A DNA stretch of 64,000 nt, from assembly GCA_963832725.1 (NCBI GenBank), contig CAWHVG010000007.1:310001-374000 (forward strand). The letters run 5' to 3'. How positions within the stretch are numbered: position 1 is the first letter of the stretch; every line of letters starts with the position of its first letter. Shown piece by piece: positions 54,642-63,892 of the stretch. Both the position numbers and the translations under genes were made by a program. This stretch comes from JAEZBP01 sp963832725. GTDB taxonomy: Bacteria; Myxococcota_A; Polyangia; Polyangiales; Sandaracinaceae. Under the pieces are notes generated by a model. The model saw only the letters and a list, made by a program, of their open reading frames with translations. It had not been told where the DNA came from and searched no databases.

Positions 54642-57159
54642 ATGAAGCAGCGTTGGCAGCTCCTGGGCCTGCTCCTGGCCGCCGGATGGATGACGACCGG
54701 TTGTGGCGTCCAGCAGCCCGGGGCGGCCCCCTCGGGGGGAGGTGGGGATGGAGGCGTCGGGCCCGTCCTGATCACCGGCGACGCGGGCTCCAAGTGCGCC
54801 CACCCGAACGCCGGCTGCGCGTGCGAGCCGGACCAGCCGCCCATCGACTGTTACCTCGAGCCCTTGGTCAACGCCGACGGGTCGCTCACCTGCCAGCACG
54901 GGACGCGTTACTGCCGCGCCGGCGCGTGGACCACCTGCGAGACGGTCGAGACCTACCAGTTCCGCAGCGGGCCGGGCATCGCTGCGCTGGTCACCGGTCC
55001 CTCCGAGTGCAACCCGTGCGATTCCGGCCTGCGCCGTCTCCCGCGACACGCCATCGACCACCGATCTGCCGGGGCACTCGACGGGGCTCGCGTACGATCC
55101 GACGGCGGGTGGCATCGCGCTCTCCCCGGACACCACCGGCACGGCGATGCTGCCGGACTCCGACGGCGACGGCATCCCCGACGTGGCCGATCAGTGCCCG
55201 GGGCCGGGCGCGGTCCTGAACGCCGACGGCACCTGCTACGGCGGCACGTTCTTCTTCCACGAGCTGCCCTACGGCGGGCCGGCCCAGATCGATCCGCTCG
55301 ACATCGGCGTGCAGGTGCGGACGGCCGACATCTACTTCCTGATGGACACCACCGGGTCGATGGGCGGGGAGATCTACAATCTCCAGCACGGTCTGACGAG
55401 CGGCAGCTACATCTCCGGCTGCTCGGGTGGCATCATCGGCGCGATCCGCTGCACCATCCCGGACGCTTGGTTCGGTGTCGGCCATCACGACGACTATCCC
55501 GTCTCGCCCTACGGGCAAGCTGGGGTCGATCACGTCTATCAGAACTTCCAGGACATCACGTCGAGCGTCTCCGCCGCGCAGAGCGCGGTGAACGGCTTGC
55601 CGCTCGACAACGGGTGGGACGGTCCGGAGGGGATGGCGCAGGCGATGTGGGCCATCGCCACGGGAGGCGGGCTCGGGCCCTATCTCGCGGCGCGCACCGG
55701 GTGCCCGGCCGGGACCTGGGGCTACCCGTGCTTCCGCAACGGGACCATCCCGATCATCATCCTCTTCACCGACGCCCCGTTCCACAACGGCCCTTACGGC
55801 TACGACTACTCGTTGAGCGGTGGCGGCGGTGGCTCGACGTCGCTGCCCAGCGCGACGGGGGTCAGCGGGAACGACACGCAAGGCTCGGCCCACTCCACGG
55901 GCGACGCGGCCACCACGTGGACTGGCTACAGCGGCAACACCTGCGGGTATGCCGACAACTACCGCGCGAGCTGCACGTACAACTACGCCGCCGACGTCGT
56001 CTTCCGCTTCACGGTCTCGACGACGACCACCGTCACCGTCTCGCTGGAGGGATCGACCTACGACACGCTCCTGACGATCATGAACTCCAGCTTCTCGGAG
56101 ATCGCCTGCAACGACGACTACGTCGGGTTGCAGTCCGAGATCGTCGCGACGCTCTCGCCCGGCACCTACTACGCGGTGGTGACGGGGTACGGCAACAACT
56201 GCGGAAACTACCGGCTCAGCATCGGAAATCCCAGCAGCGCCACCACGACCACGACGGGCTACCCGGTGACCTGGGCCCAGACGGTGGCGGCCCTGAACAG
56301 CCAGGGGATCCGCGTCATCGTCGTCCAGTCGGGCGGTAGCTACGGCATCGACGACGCCAACGCGCTCGCCGACGCGACCGGCTCGTACTCGAGCTCCGGC
56401 TCGCGTTACGTGTTCCCGATCAGCTCCGACGGTACCGGCCTCAGCAACGCGGTGGTCAACGCGGTCGTGGACCTCGCGAACTACAACCGCATGGACGTCT
56501 CCGCACGCGCGGTGGACAACCCGGCCACGACCGGCTTCGACGAGCGTTCGCTGGTCAGCGCGATCACGGCCGTGAGCTGGGGCCCGGGGAGCTGCACCGG
56601 CATCAGCGGCGGGAGCACGTTCGTGCAGTGCCTGCCCGGCACGAGCGTCGACTTCCGCGTCGGCTTCCAGAACAACGTCGTGATGCCCACCAGCGTGCCG
56701 CAGGTCTTCGACTTCTGGATCGAGGTCGTCGGCGACGGGAGCTTCGTGCTCGAGCGGGTCCCGGTTCGCATCGTGGTGCCGCCCAACGTCCCGCTCTATC
56801 CCCCGTCGGGCACGTACTGGCGGGACTACGACAGCACCGCGTTCTGCATGGCCACGGAGCGGCCCGACTGGAGCACGCTGACCTGGGACGTCGCCTCGAT
56901 GCCGACAGGGACCAGCATCCGCTGGGAGATCCGGACCGCGACCACGGCCGCCGGGGCGGCCTCGAGCACGCCGGTGACGGTGACCACCCCGCCGACCATG
57001 CCTCCCATCGACGTCGCCGCCTTGCTGACGGCAGCGGGCGTTCCCAACTACCTGCCCTATCTGAGGGTGACCGCGGTGCTCTTGGCCAACACGGGGCGCA
57101 CCGCCACGCCGGTCCTCAATAGCTTCGAGCTCCGCTACAGCTGCATTCCGGCCGAGTAG
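54642..57159 (+). CDS. vWA-domain lipoprotein with an inserted PPC-like domain, one frameshift
   Basis: A lipoprotein of ~839 residues. MKQRWQLLGLLLAAGWMTTG precedes the lipobox Cys. A thrombospondin type 3-like DSDGDGIPDVADQC is followed by a von Willebrand A domain: IYFLMDTTGSMGGEI holds the metal-binding DxTGS site and IIILFTDAPFHNGP the next Asp. The vWA sequence is then interrupted by ~90 residues resembling a pre-peptidase C-terminal domain (VVFRFTVSTTTTVTVSLEG ... TYYAVVTGYGNNCGNYRLSI) before resuming with VAALNSQGIRVIVVQSGG. The break near 55022 heals by reading GATCC for GATTCC, joining CNPCDP to ACAVSRDTPSTTDLPG. The stop TAG coincides with the TA of a palindromic element. Function unknown. 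Confidence 0.75.
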
Positions 57160-57265
57160 TACCGGCGGCCCGAAGTTCGTTCCGGGGCTCTGCACGATCG
57201 GAGCCCGCGCTCGGGGACTGCTGCTCGCAGGAGCCCCCGGAACGGAGCTCGGAGCGGGATGGTGG
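57159..57265. mobile_element. Type-E-like palindromic element after the vWA gene
   Basis: Begins GTACCGGCGGCCCGAAGTTC like the type-E copy at 20385, directly after a TA that is part of the vWA stop codon. Inner arms GTTCCGGGGCTC / GAGCCCCCGGAAC. The right end is not sharply defined. Its tail aacggagctcgg recurs in the 8.1-8.3 kb repeats. Confidence 0.5.
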
Positions 57266-57319
57266 CCGCCATTCCGGCTCCTGCGCCGGAATGTGTTATG
57301 CCTCTCGGCCGGATCGATC

Positions 57320-58277
57320 GTGGACGGCGGCGCGAAGACACGCCCGCGCGTGCGGGGCTCGTGGTGGCTGATCTTCCTCGTTCTCGCGATCGTGGAAGTC
57401 ATCGGGCACGTCGTGGTGCGTGCGCGGGTCGTGACCGAGGGCGATTGGACCGCAGCTGCCGAGCGGGTCCGACGCGATTGGCGCGAAGGCGATCTGGTGG
57501 TGGCCGCGCCGAGCTGGGCCGATCCGCTCATGCGCGAGCACCTCGGGGATCTGCTCACCCTCGAGGACGAGGGGCGGAGCGATCTCGCCCGCTACGACCG
57601 GCTGTGGGCGCTCAGCATCCGCGGCCATCGACCCTCGGAGGCGCCCCCGGCCGCGCCCGATCTCGAGGAGCAGATCGGTCCCGTGCAGGTGCTGCGCTGG
57701 GACTTGCGACCCGGTGGCGTGCTCTACGATTTCACGCAGCACGTGGGCGACGCGAGGGTGAGCATGGTGCAGGGAGACCGCGAGGTGCCTTGCCCGTGGC
57801 GCAGCGAGGTTCGCGCGCGAGGAGGCGGGCTCGGCGCCGGTCCGGTCACGCCGGCGGATCGTCACGTCTGCGATCCGCGGCGCCCCTGGCTCTGGGTCGG
57901 CACGACCGTGCAAGACGACCTCGATTCTGAAGCCGCGCTTTTGCATCTGGCAGCACCCTGCCGGCCACGAGCCCATCCGCGCGACCTTCGACGACGTGCC
58001 GCTCGGCGACGAGCTCGTGCTCTACGGCGACATCTACTACGAGCACGAGCGCGACCTCGAGCACGGCCCCGTGGAGGTGGCGGTGTTCGTGGACGACGAG
58101 CCGGTGGGCCGCATGGTCCATCGCGACGGCGACGGCTGGAAGCGGATGGTGGCGAGCACCCAGCCCGAGGGCCGGCCGCGGCGGGCGCGCGGGCAGGTTC
58201 GGGTCGAGGTCACGGCGGACGATCCCAACCTGCGCACGCTCTGCTGGGCCGCGACGACTCGCGAGGAGACCCGGTGA
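57320..58277 (+). CDS. Membrane-anchored protein preceding GT39, one frameshift near 57926
   Basis: A protein of ~318 residues with one N-terminal membrane helix (SWWLIFLVLAIVEVIGHVVV) and a periplasmic region: DWREGDLVVAAPSWADPLMREH, RYDRLWALSIRGH, and a C-terminal beta-rich part (GDELVLYGDIYYEHERDLEHGPVEVAVFVDDEPV, read in two blocks). The break heals by GATCTG in place of GATTCTG, giving DDLDLKPRFCIW. The GTG at 57320 is taken as start; GTG 57293 is possible. It overlaps the GT39 gene by 4 bp (GTGA), so it probably works with that transferase. No family name is offered. Confidence 0.65.
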
Positions 58278-60094
58278 GCGGGCGCTACCGTCGGATCGGG
58301 TGGCGTGATCACCTCCTCGGCGCAACGATCGGCGCCGTCTACGTGGCGTTGCTCCTGGTCAGCTCGCACGACGTCGGCATGGCCCGCGACGAGGGTTTCT
58401 ACGTCGAGGCCGCCAACCGCTACGGCGGGTGGTTCGAGATCCTCTTCGACGATCCCTCGCGCGCCGTGCAGCGCGAGGTGGTCAGCTCGCCGCAGCACTG
58501 GGCCTACAACAACGAGCATCCTTCGCTCGCGAAGTCGATGTTCGCGCTCTTCCACCTGGCTCAGGAGCGCTGGGACCTCTTCCCCGAGCCGTCGATGGCC
58601 TACCGCTTCTTCGGGATGCTCTCGGCGGGCCTCTTACTCTGGCTCGTCTACATCTTCGGCGCGCGGGCGTACGGGCGGCAAGCGGGGGTCTTCGCCGCGC
58701 TCGCGCTGGCGTTGATGCCGCGGGTCTTCTATCACGCGCAGCTCGACGCCTTCGACGTGCCCATCGTCCTGATGATGACCTTGGTCACGTACTGCTACTG
58801 GCGGTCGCTGACCAATCCACGCTGGGCGATCCTGACCGGGATCACCTACGGGCTGGCGCTCGAGACGAAGCACAACGCCTGGACGCTGCCGCTGATCTTC
58901 CTGGTGCACTTCGCCTGGGTCGTGTGGGCGGAGCTGCGCGCGCGGCGGGTCTCGAAGCCGCTGATCGTGCTGGGCGTGCTCTTCCCGCTCTTCGTCCCGC
59001 CGGTGCTCGATCTCATCGCCTGGCGGCGGGGCAAGCTGCGGCGCGTGTCGCTCGTACCCTGGTGGCTGATCGGGATGGCGCTGCTCGGGCCGCCGATCTT
59101 CGTCGGCCTCTGGCCCTGGCTCTGGTTCGACACCCTGGCGCGCTTCTCGGCCTACGCCGGATTCCACCTGAACCACGCCTACTACAACATGGCGTACTTC
59201 GGGGTGAACTACTTCAGGCCGCCCTTCCCGATCGGCTACCCGTGGGTGATGACGCTCGTCACGGTGCCGCTCGTGACGCTGGCGTTGGGCATCGCCGGGC
59301 TCGGGAGCCGCCTCCGCGCGCTCGTCCCGCCGGGGCTGATGGAGCGCCTCTGGCCGAACGGCCGAACGCGACCGGATCCGGCGCGAACCGACGTGCTGGT
59401 CTTCGGCTCGAGCCTGGCGCCGCTGGTCGTGATCAGCATGCCGTGGACGCCGATCTTCGGCGGGACCAAGCACTGGTTCAGCGCCTACCCCTTCATGGCG
59501 CTCTTCGCCGGGGTCGCGTTCGTGTCGGTGGCGCGTGCGGCCCGTCGGGCGCTCCCGGAGAGGCTGCCGGGGGCGAAGTACGCGGCCCGGCTCGGCGTGG
59601 CCTCGCTGCTCTTGGCCCCCGCCGCCCTCGAGACCATTCACAGCCACCCCTTCGGCCTCTCGTACTACACGCCCGCGGCCGGCGGTGTAGCGGGCGCGGC
59701 CGACATGGGCATGAACCGTCAGTTCTGGGGCTTCACGACCGGCAGCCTGGTGGGGTTCTTCGATCGGGCGATGCCCGAGGGCGGGTCGGTGTGGATCTGC
59801 GACACGACCTGGACCGCGTTTTCGATGCTCCAGCGCGACGGGCGTCTCTCACCGCGCGTCCGCGCCACGGGGGACTTGGTCGGCGCGGACTACGCGATCG
59901 TCCACCTCGAGCATCACTTCGTGGAGGTCGACTACCAGATCTGGGCGGCCTGGGGCTCGGTGAAGCCCGTCTACGTGCTCACCTACGAGGGCGTGCCGAT
60001 CATCAGCGTCTACGAGAACCCGCGGCACGCGGCGCGCCACCCTCGAGCGCACGTCGACGCTCACATGGACGGTCGCATCGGGCCGGTACGGTAG
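58274..60094 (+). CDS. GT39/ArnT-like integral membrane glycosyltransferase
   Basis: A 606-residue protein of the dolichyl-phosphate-mannose mannosyltransferase/ArnT type. MARDEGFYVEAANRYGGWF in the first periplasmic loop holds the catalytic Asp-Glu, and about 10 membrane helices follow with the family's EHPSLAK and PRVFYHAQLDAFDVP blocks. The soluble C-terminus has WTAFSMLQRDGRL and YQIWAAWGSVKPVYVLTYEG. It would transfer a sugar from a polyprenyl-phosphate donor to a protein or lipid. GTG start coupled to the upstream gene. Its 3' end overlaps the convergent lipoprotein gene by 34 bp. Confidence 0.87.
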   Translation: MSGRYRRIGWRDHLLGATIGAVYVALLLVSSHDVGMARDEGFYVEAANRYGGWFEILFDDPSRAVQREVVSSPQHWAYNNEHPSLAKSMFALFHLAQERWDLFPEPSMAYRFFGMLSAGLLLWLVYIFGARAYGRQAGVFAALALALMPRVFYHAQLDAFDVPIVLMMTLVTYCYWRSLTNPRWAILTGITYGLALETKHNAWTLPLIFLVHFAWVVWAELRARRVSKPLIVLGVLFPLFVPPVLDLIAWRRGKLRRVSLVPWWLIGMALLGPPIFVGLWPWLWFDTLARFSAYAGFHLNHAYYNMAYFGVNYFRPPFPIGYPWVMTLVTVPLVTLALGIAGLGSRLRALVPPGLMERLWPNGRTRPDPARTDVLVFGSSLAPLVVISMPWTPIFGGTKHWFSAYPFMALFAGVAFVSVARAARRALPERLPGAKYAARLGVASLLLAPAALETIHSHPFGLSYYTPAAGGVAGAADMGMNRQFWGFTTGSLVGFFDRAMPEGGSVWICDTTWTAFSMLQRDGRLSPRVRATGDLVGADYAIVHLEHHFVEVDYQIWAAWGSVKPVYVLTYEGVPIISVYENPRHAARHPRAHVDAHMDGRIGPVR

Positions 60095-60591
60095 GAGATC
60101 TCGACCGGTGGTCCCGAGCATCCACCCGGCGTGGTGGAGCGGGGCGTGAAGCGCAGCACGATGTTGGTCATCGCCGGGATGGTGTTGATGAAGGGGTTCG
60201 TCACCGTCACGTCGATCACGCCGTCGCCAGCGGTCATGTCGCCGTGTCGGCCGTCGTCGCGGAGCGTCAGGAGGCTCATCACGCTCTCGCCGCCGCTGGA
60301 GGAGCCGCCGTCCACCGCCGTCGGCAGGCCCCCGGCCGGGACGACCGCCTCGAGGTCGACGACGTGGGCTGCCGGAGCCATGTCGCAGGTCGACAGCTCC
60401 ACGTGGATCATCGCGTTCATCGAGAAGTCGGCGATCGTCAGCTCGGACGGGTCGAGTGAGGCCGCGCTGACTTCGGCGTACTCGTAGGGAGCGCAGAGCC
60501 CGACCGTTTGGCCGTTGCAGCTCCGCTGGAGGGGCGGCGCGGCGTTGCAGCCGGCGACGACGGTCACGAAGAGAAGCACGAGGCGTCGCAT
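60061..60591 (-). CDS. Hypothetical lipoprotein
   Basis: A 176-residue lipoprotein: MRRLVLLFVTVVAGC gives the lipobox. The mature part has a beta-rich sequence with SMNAMIHVELSTCD, LRDDGRHGDMTAGDGVID, which resembles the short Asp/Gly repeat before Ig-like domains, and TNIVLRFTP near the end. I do not recognise a family. The ATG at 60591 puts the signal peptide first; an in-frame start 12 codons upstream is less likely. It is downstream of pssA on the same strand, ~100 bp away, and overlaps GT39 convergently. Confidence 0.65.
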   Translation of the reverse strand: MRRLVLLFVTVVAGCNAAPPLQRSCNGQTVGLCAPYEYAEVSAASLDPSELTIADFSMNAMIHVELSTCDMAPAAHVVDLEAVVPAGGLPTAVDGGSSSGGESVMSLLTLRDDGRHGDMTAGDGVIDVTVTNPFINTIPAMTNIVLRFTPRSTTPGGCSGPPVEISYRTGPMRPSM

Positions 60592-60691
60592 GGACGGCAG
60601 CTTGGAGGCTCTGCGCCGCGTCATCAAGAGCGCGAGCGCCGCTGGCTGCCCATCGGGCCCCGCGATCGGGCGCCGCGATCAGGCCCCGCGA

Positions 60692-61492
60692 TCAGGCATT
60701 GCGCTCGGCCGGCTGGGTCTCGTCTTCGACCTCGATGCCCCGGCCGAAGCCGCGTCGCGAGAGGCGGAAGAGCGTCTCGAGAACGCCGAGGGCCACGTAG
60801 CCCGAGAGGAGCCACACCAGCGCGAAGGAGACGTGGAAGCGGATGGCCAGCCAGCCGCTCGAGGCCAGCACGAAGCCCACCATCACCACGGTGCGGCGGT
60901 TGAACTTCAGGTCCTTGAAGGAGCGGAACTTGATGGTGCTGACCATCATGAAGCCGAGCGCGAGCACCACGGCCAGCACGATGAAGGGCGCGCCGCCGAG
61001 GTGGCCGGCGACGGCGTGGTTGGCGACCACCAGTGACACCAGGATGCCGGCCGCTCCCGGGATGGGCAGCCCCACGATGTAGCGGCCCGGCTTCTTCGGC
61101 GCGCCCGTCTTGCTCATGGCCAGGACGTTGAAGCGGGCGAGGCGGATGGCCCCGCAGGCGAGGAACGCGAACGAGGCGATCGCGCCCACCGTGCCCAGCT
61201 CGTGCAGCGACCACTGGTACACCAAGAGCGCCGGCGCGAGGCCGAACGAGATGACGTCCGCCAGCGAATCGATCTGCACACCGAAGGCGCTCTGGGTCTT
61301 GGTCAGGCGCGCCACGCGGCCGTCGATCGTGTCGAAGAACATCGCGAACACGATCAGCAGCGACGCTCGGTAGAAGGCCTCGGCGTCCGCGCTCCGCGAG
61401 ACGAGCACCGACGCGTAGAAGCCGCAGAAGATGCTCGAGAGCGTGAACAGGTTCGGCAGTATGAAGAGCGTCTTCCGTAAATTAACGCGCAC
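60692..61492 (-). CDS. pssA: CDP-diacylglycerol--serine O-phosphatidyltransferase
   Basis: A 266-residue membrane enzyme making phosphatidylserine, precursor of phosphatidylethanolamine. The CDP-alcohol phosphotransferase motif is complete: Asp54, Asp57-Gly58, Ala61-Arg62, Gly71, Asp75, Asp79 (FDTIDGRVARLTKTQSAFGV then QIDSLAD). Several hydrophobic helices follow. The N-terminus RKTLFILPNLFTLSSIFCGF is typical of PssA rather than PgsA. A decarboxylase (psd) is not in the window. The gene lies ~90 bp downstream of the single-helix protein gene on the same strand. Confidence 0.93.
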   Translation of the reverse strand: MRVNLRKTLFILPNLFTLSSIFCGFYASVLVSRSADAEAFYRASLLIVFAMFFDTIDGRVARLTKTQSAFGVQIDSLADVISFGLAPALLVYQWSLHELGTVGAIASFAFLACGAIRLARFNVLAMSKTGAPKKPGRYIVGLPIPGAAGILVSLVVANHAVAGHLGGAPFIVLAVVLALGFMMVSTIKFRSFKDLKFNRRTVVMVGFVLASSGWLAIRFHVSFALVWLLSGYVALGVLETLFRLSRRGFGRGIEVEDETQPAERNA

Positions 61493-61584
61493 GCGGCATC
61501 CTTCCCCCCGCAGTTCGGGCTGCGGCTCGGCCGGTCATTGTAAGGGGACGGGTCCCACACGTCGAGTCAGCCGCCCCAGGCGGT

Positions 61585-62493
61585 CTACGGGCCGTTCGGC
61601 TCGTCGCTTCCCTCGCCGGCCAGCGCCTCCCGGCACGCCAGGGCGTGGTTGCGGAGGCGGAAGGTCGGGATCTCGGCGTAGGCGCGCTCGAAGGCCTCGG
61701 CCGCTTCGTCCATGCGCCCGGCGTCGTAGAGGAGCACGCCGCGGGCCTCCTCGACGTGGCTGCCTCCCACTTCGGCGTAGCGCTCGAGGGCGTCGAGGCG
61801 CAGCTCCAGCGGTGCCGACTCGGCGCGGAGTGCCAGCCAGCCCCAGTAGGCGCGGCGCTCGGCGTCCGAGAAGCCATCCGTCAGCTCGAGCCCGTGCATC
61901 ACGTTCCAGCGGGCCGCGAAGAGCGTGCGCACGACGAAGCGGGGCGCGACCTGCCGCCCGTCTCGGAGGAGCTCGTAGCGGCTCATCATGGCCACGAACC
62001 CGCCGATGTCGGCGTCACGCTGCGCGTCGGACACTTCGCCACGCAGCGCGTGGTCGAGACGCCCCAGGTCGCTCGCGCGGGTCGTCGCCCTGGCCTCGTC
62101 GCCGTGCGCTTCGACCAAGTCCGCCAGCGCGCGCTCCAGCTCCAGGCGCCGCGCTTCGCCGCGTCCGGGCGGGTCGGTGCCCAATCGTTCCGCGGCGTTG
62201 ACCTCGCGATAGAGGCGCCGCCGCTCGCTCGCTCGCTCTCCCTCGGGGGCGGCCGTCGAGAGCGTGGCGTCGGACATCCGAACCGCGTCGACCTCGTGCG
62301 GGTCCAGCACCAGTGGGGGCACCTCCCGTGGCGGCGCCGGAGCGGGCCGGCTCCACGCCCAGACCAAGAGGGCGGGCGCGACGATCGTCAGCACCAGGGC
62401 GGCGCGAGCACCGGTTCGCGCGCGCCGGGCCGCGGTGTCTTCGTATTCGCGAGTTTCGCTCACCGCTGCACCGTCCTGCTCGCCCTCGACCAC
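61585..62493 (-). CDS. Single-pass membrane protein with helical C-terminal region
   Basis: A 302-residue protein of unknown function. A basic cytoplasmic N-terminus is followed by one membrane helix (AALVLTIVAPALLVWAWS, ~31-48). The periplasmic part is mostly helical, with a TPR-like tail (LDALERYAEVGGSHVEEARG, LYDAGRMDEAAEAFERAYAE). The GTG at 62493 is used; GTG 62463 (VSETREYED) is an alternative with a better upstream purine run. It may head a leftward unit with pssA. Confidence 0.6.
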   Translation of the reverse strand: MVEGEQDGAAVSETREYEDTAARRARTGARAALVLTIVAPALLVWAWSRPAPAPPREVPPLVLDPHEVDAVRMSDATLSTAAPEGERASERRRLYREVNAAERLGTDPPGRGEARRLELERALADLVEAHGDEARATTRASDLGRLDHALRGEVSDAQRDADIGGFVAMMSRYELLRDGRQVAPRFVVRTLFAARWNVMHGLELTDGFSDAERRAYWGWLALRAESAPLELRLDALERYAEVGGSHVEEARGVLLYDAGRMDEAAEAFERAYAEIPTFRLRNHALACREALAGEGSDEPNGP

Positions 62494-62605
62494 CTTGACT
62501 TCATCAGCTCGGCCAAGGATAACCGCTCTCCCGAGCGCCCATCATATCGCGGTCGATCGGCGTCGATTCGCGGGGCGCGGCCTTCGTTCGCGGAAAGGAT
62601 CGGCA

Positions 62606-62923
62606 TTGAGCAACGGGCGGCGCGTCCACGAGCGATACGATCGGCGCCTCAAGGTGGACGTCATCCACGGCGACGGCGAGATCGAGACGGTCACCCGCAA
62701 CGTCAGCCTGGGCGGGATGTACCTGATCACCGAGGCCGCTCTTCCCTACGGCACGCCGGTGAAGCTCCGATTCTACCTTCCCGCGCTCCGCGAGGACGTC
62801 ACGATCGAGGCGACGGTGCGTTGGCAGAAGGACGACGGGCTCGGTATGCAGTTCGGCAGCCTGCGGGCGCGCGAGGTCTGGGGCCTCAACCAGCTCTTCA
62901 AGGAATCCGGCGACGCGGGCTGA
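62606..62923 (+). CDS. PilZ domain protein
   Basis: A 105-residue stand-alone PilZ domain. RVHERYDRRLKVDV holds an RxxxR-like motif and VTRNVSLGGMYLIT the (D/N)xSxxG motif, together the cyclic-di-GMP binding signature. GLGMQFGSL is the usual late strand. The TTG start at 62606 is proposed because ggaaagga lies just upstream; no ATG or GTG gives full length. It could bind c-di-GMP and act on a partner; none is adjacent, though the window carries a processive GT2 at 27-28.5 kb. Its 3' end overlaps the convergent gene by 26 bp. Confidence 0.82.
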   Translation: MSNGRRVHERYDRRLKVDVIHGDGEIETVTRNVSLGGMYLITEAALPYGTPVKLRFYLPALREDVTIEATVRWQKDDGLGMQFGSLRAREVWGLNQLFKESGDAG

Positions 62924-63683
62924 TGCGGCCGGCGCGGAACGAGAGCAGCAGGTCGAGGTTCTCGGTCTCCCAGCGCACGGCCCGCTCGTAGTCCGGGTGC
63001 GCCCGCTCGCGGGCGCGGAACTCGGGCGGATGATAGTCGATCCGCGTGCCCATCCGCCGCGCTGGCACGACGTGGTGCAGGAGCTCGTGGAAGACCACGA
63101 ACTCGACGAAGTAGAGGGGGACGCTGGCCTGATCGAGCGCGGGGTGAATCCGGACGAGTGAGAGCTCGTGCGTGTAGGTGCCGAGCCGGATGCTCCGCCG
63201 GCCGCGACGGCGTGGCGGCATCTTCCCCCACGTGATACGCGCTTCGTCCACGCCGTCCGGGAAGTGGGCGTCGACCACCGAATCGAAGATCGCCCCCAGA
63301 TCGTGATGCTCGCCGGCGGTCCTGAGCGCGACGCGCCGCCGCTTGACCCGGTGGCGGTTCTCCTCGATGTAGCGGCCGACGACGGCGGAGGAGCGCGCGT
63401 CGCCTTCGGCGAGATAGCAGAGCAGCTCCTCGAGGATCGTCTCGGGTGCGTCGAGGAACATGTGGTGGAGGCGCACCTCCAGCCGCTGCCCGCGCCGCTT
63501 GGTGGAGATCATCGTCCGCCGGTTGTCGGTGATGATCAGCCGGATCGGAACGGAGAGGGCGCGTTGGATGCGCGCTTCCAGCGCTTCCGGTGCCCCCGAG
63601 CCGGGCTCGCCCGCCGGCTCGCCCGCGATCTTCGCGAGCTTGCGGCGAGCGCGGGAACGTCCGAAGTCGAAGGCGAGCTGCAT
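62898..63683 (-). CDS. SprT-like zinc protease family protein
   Basis: A 261-residue protein with VVFHELLHHVVPARR (His199, Glu200, His203), a HExxH zinc site, followed by YHPPEFRARERAHPDYERAVRWE, where a third ligand is expected. Upstream strands IRLGTYTHELSLVRIHPAL fit SprT/WSS1-like minimal peptidases. An N-terminal MQLAFDFG and basic segment suggest a cytoplasmic, possibly DNA-associated protein. The exact subfamily is unclear. A type-A palindromic element lies 44 bp upstream of the start. Confidence 0.72.
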   Translation of the reverse strand: MQLAFDFGRSRARRKLAKIAGEPAGEPGSGAPEALEARIQRALSVPIRLIITDNRRTMISTKRRGQRLEVRLHHMFLDAPETILEELLCYLAEGDARSSAVVGRYIEENRHRVKRRRVALRTAGEHHDLGAIFDSVVDAHFPDGVDEARITWGKMPPRRRGRRSIRLGTYTHELSLVRIHPALDQASVPLYFVEFVVFHELLHHVVPARRMGTRIDYHPPEFRARERAHPDYERAVRWETENLDLLLSFRAGRISPRRRIP

Positions 63684-63726
63684 CGGTCAGAAGACGGGAT
63701 GACACCGACCGATGCGCCCGTCCACA

Positions 63727-63892
63727 GCAGTCCGTTGAAGAACCTCGCTCCTCGGCTTTCGAGCGGGACGACACGTCTGTGCGCCCGGTCCTCCTCGCAA
63801 ATGCTGGAGCATCCGCTCGTCGGCCCGAATCCCCAGCCGGGCCGGGCCGTCGCGCGCCGATTTCCTTGGGGCTCGGCGCTTCGACCGACTGT
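63727..63892. mobile_element. Type-A palindromic element, uninterrupted copy (166 bp)
   Basis: Ends GCAGTCCGTTGAAGAACC / inverse of GCTTCGACCGACTGT, flanked by CA on both sides (63725-63726 and 63893-63894). Centre CTCCTCGCAAATGC-TGGA-GCATCCGCTCGTCGG. It provides the uninterrupted comparison for the split copy at 47.3 kb. Its last base and right flank form the stop codon of the gene entering from the right. Confidence 0.85.
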
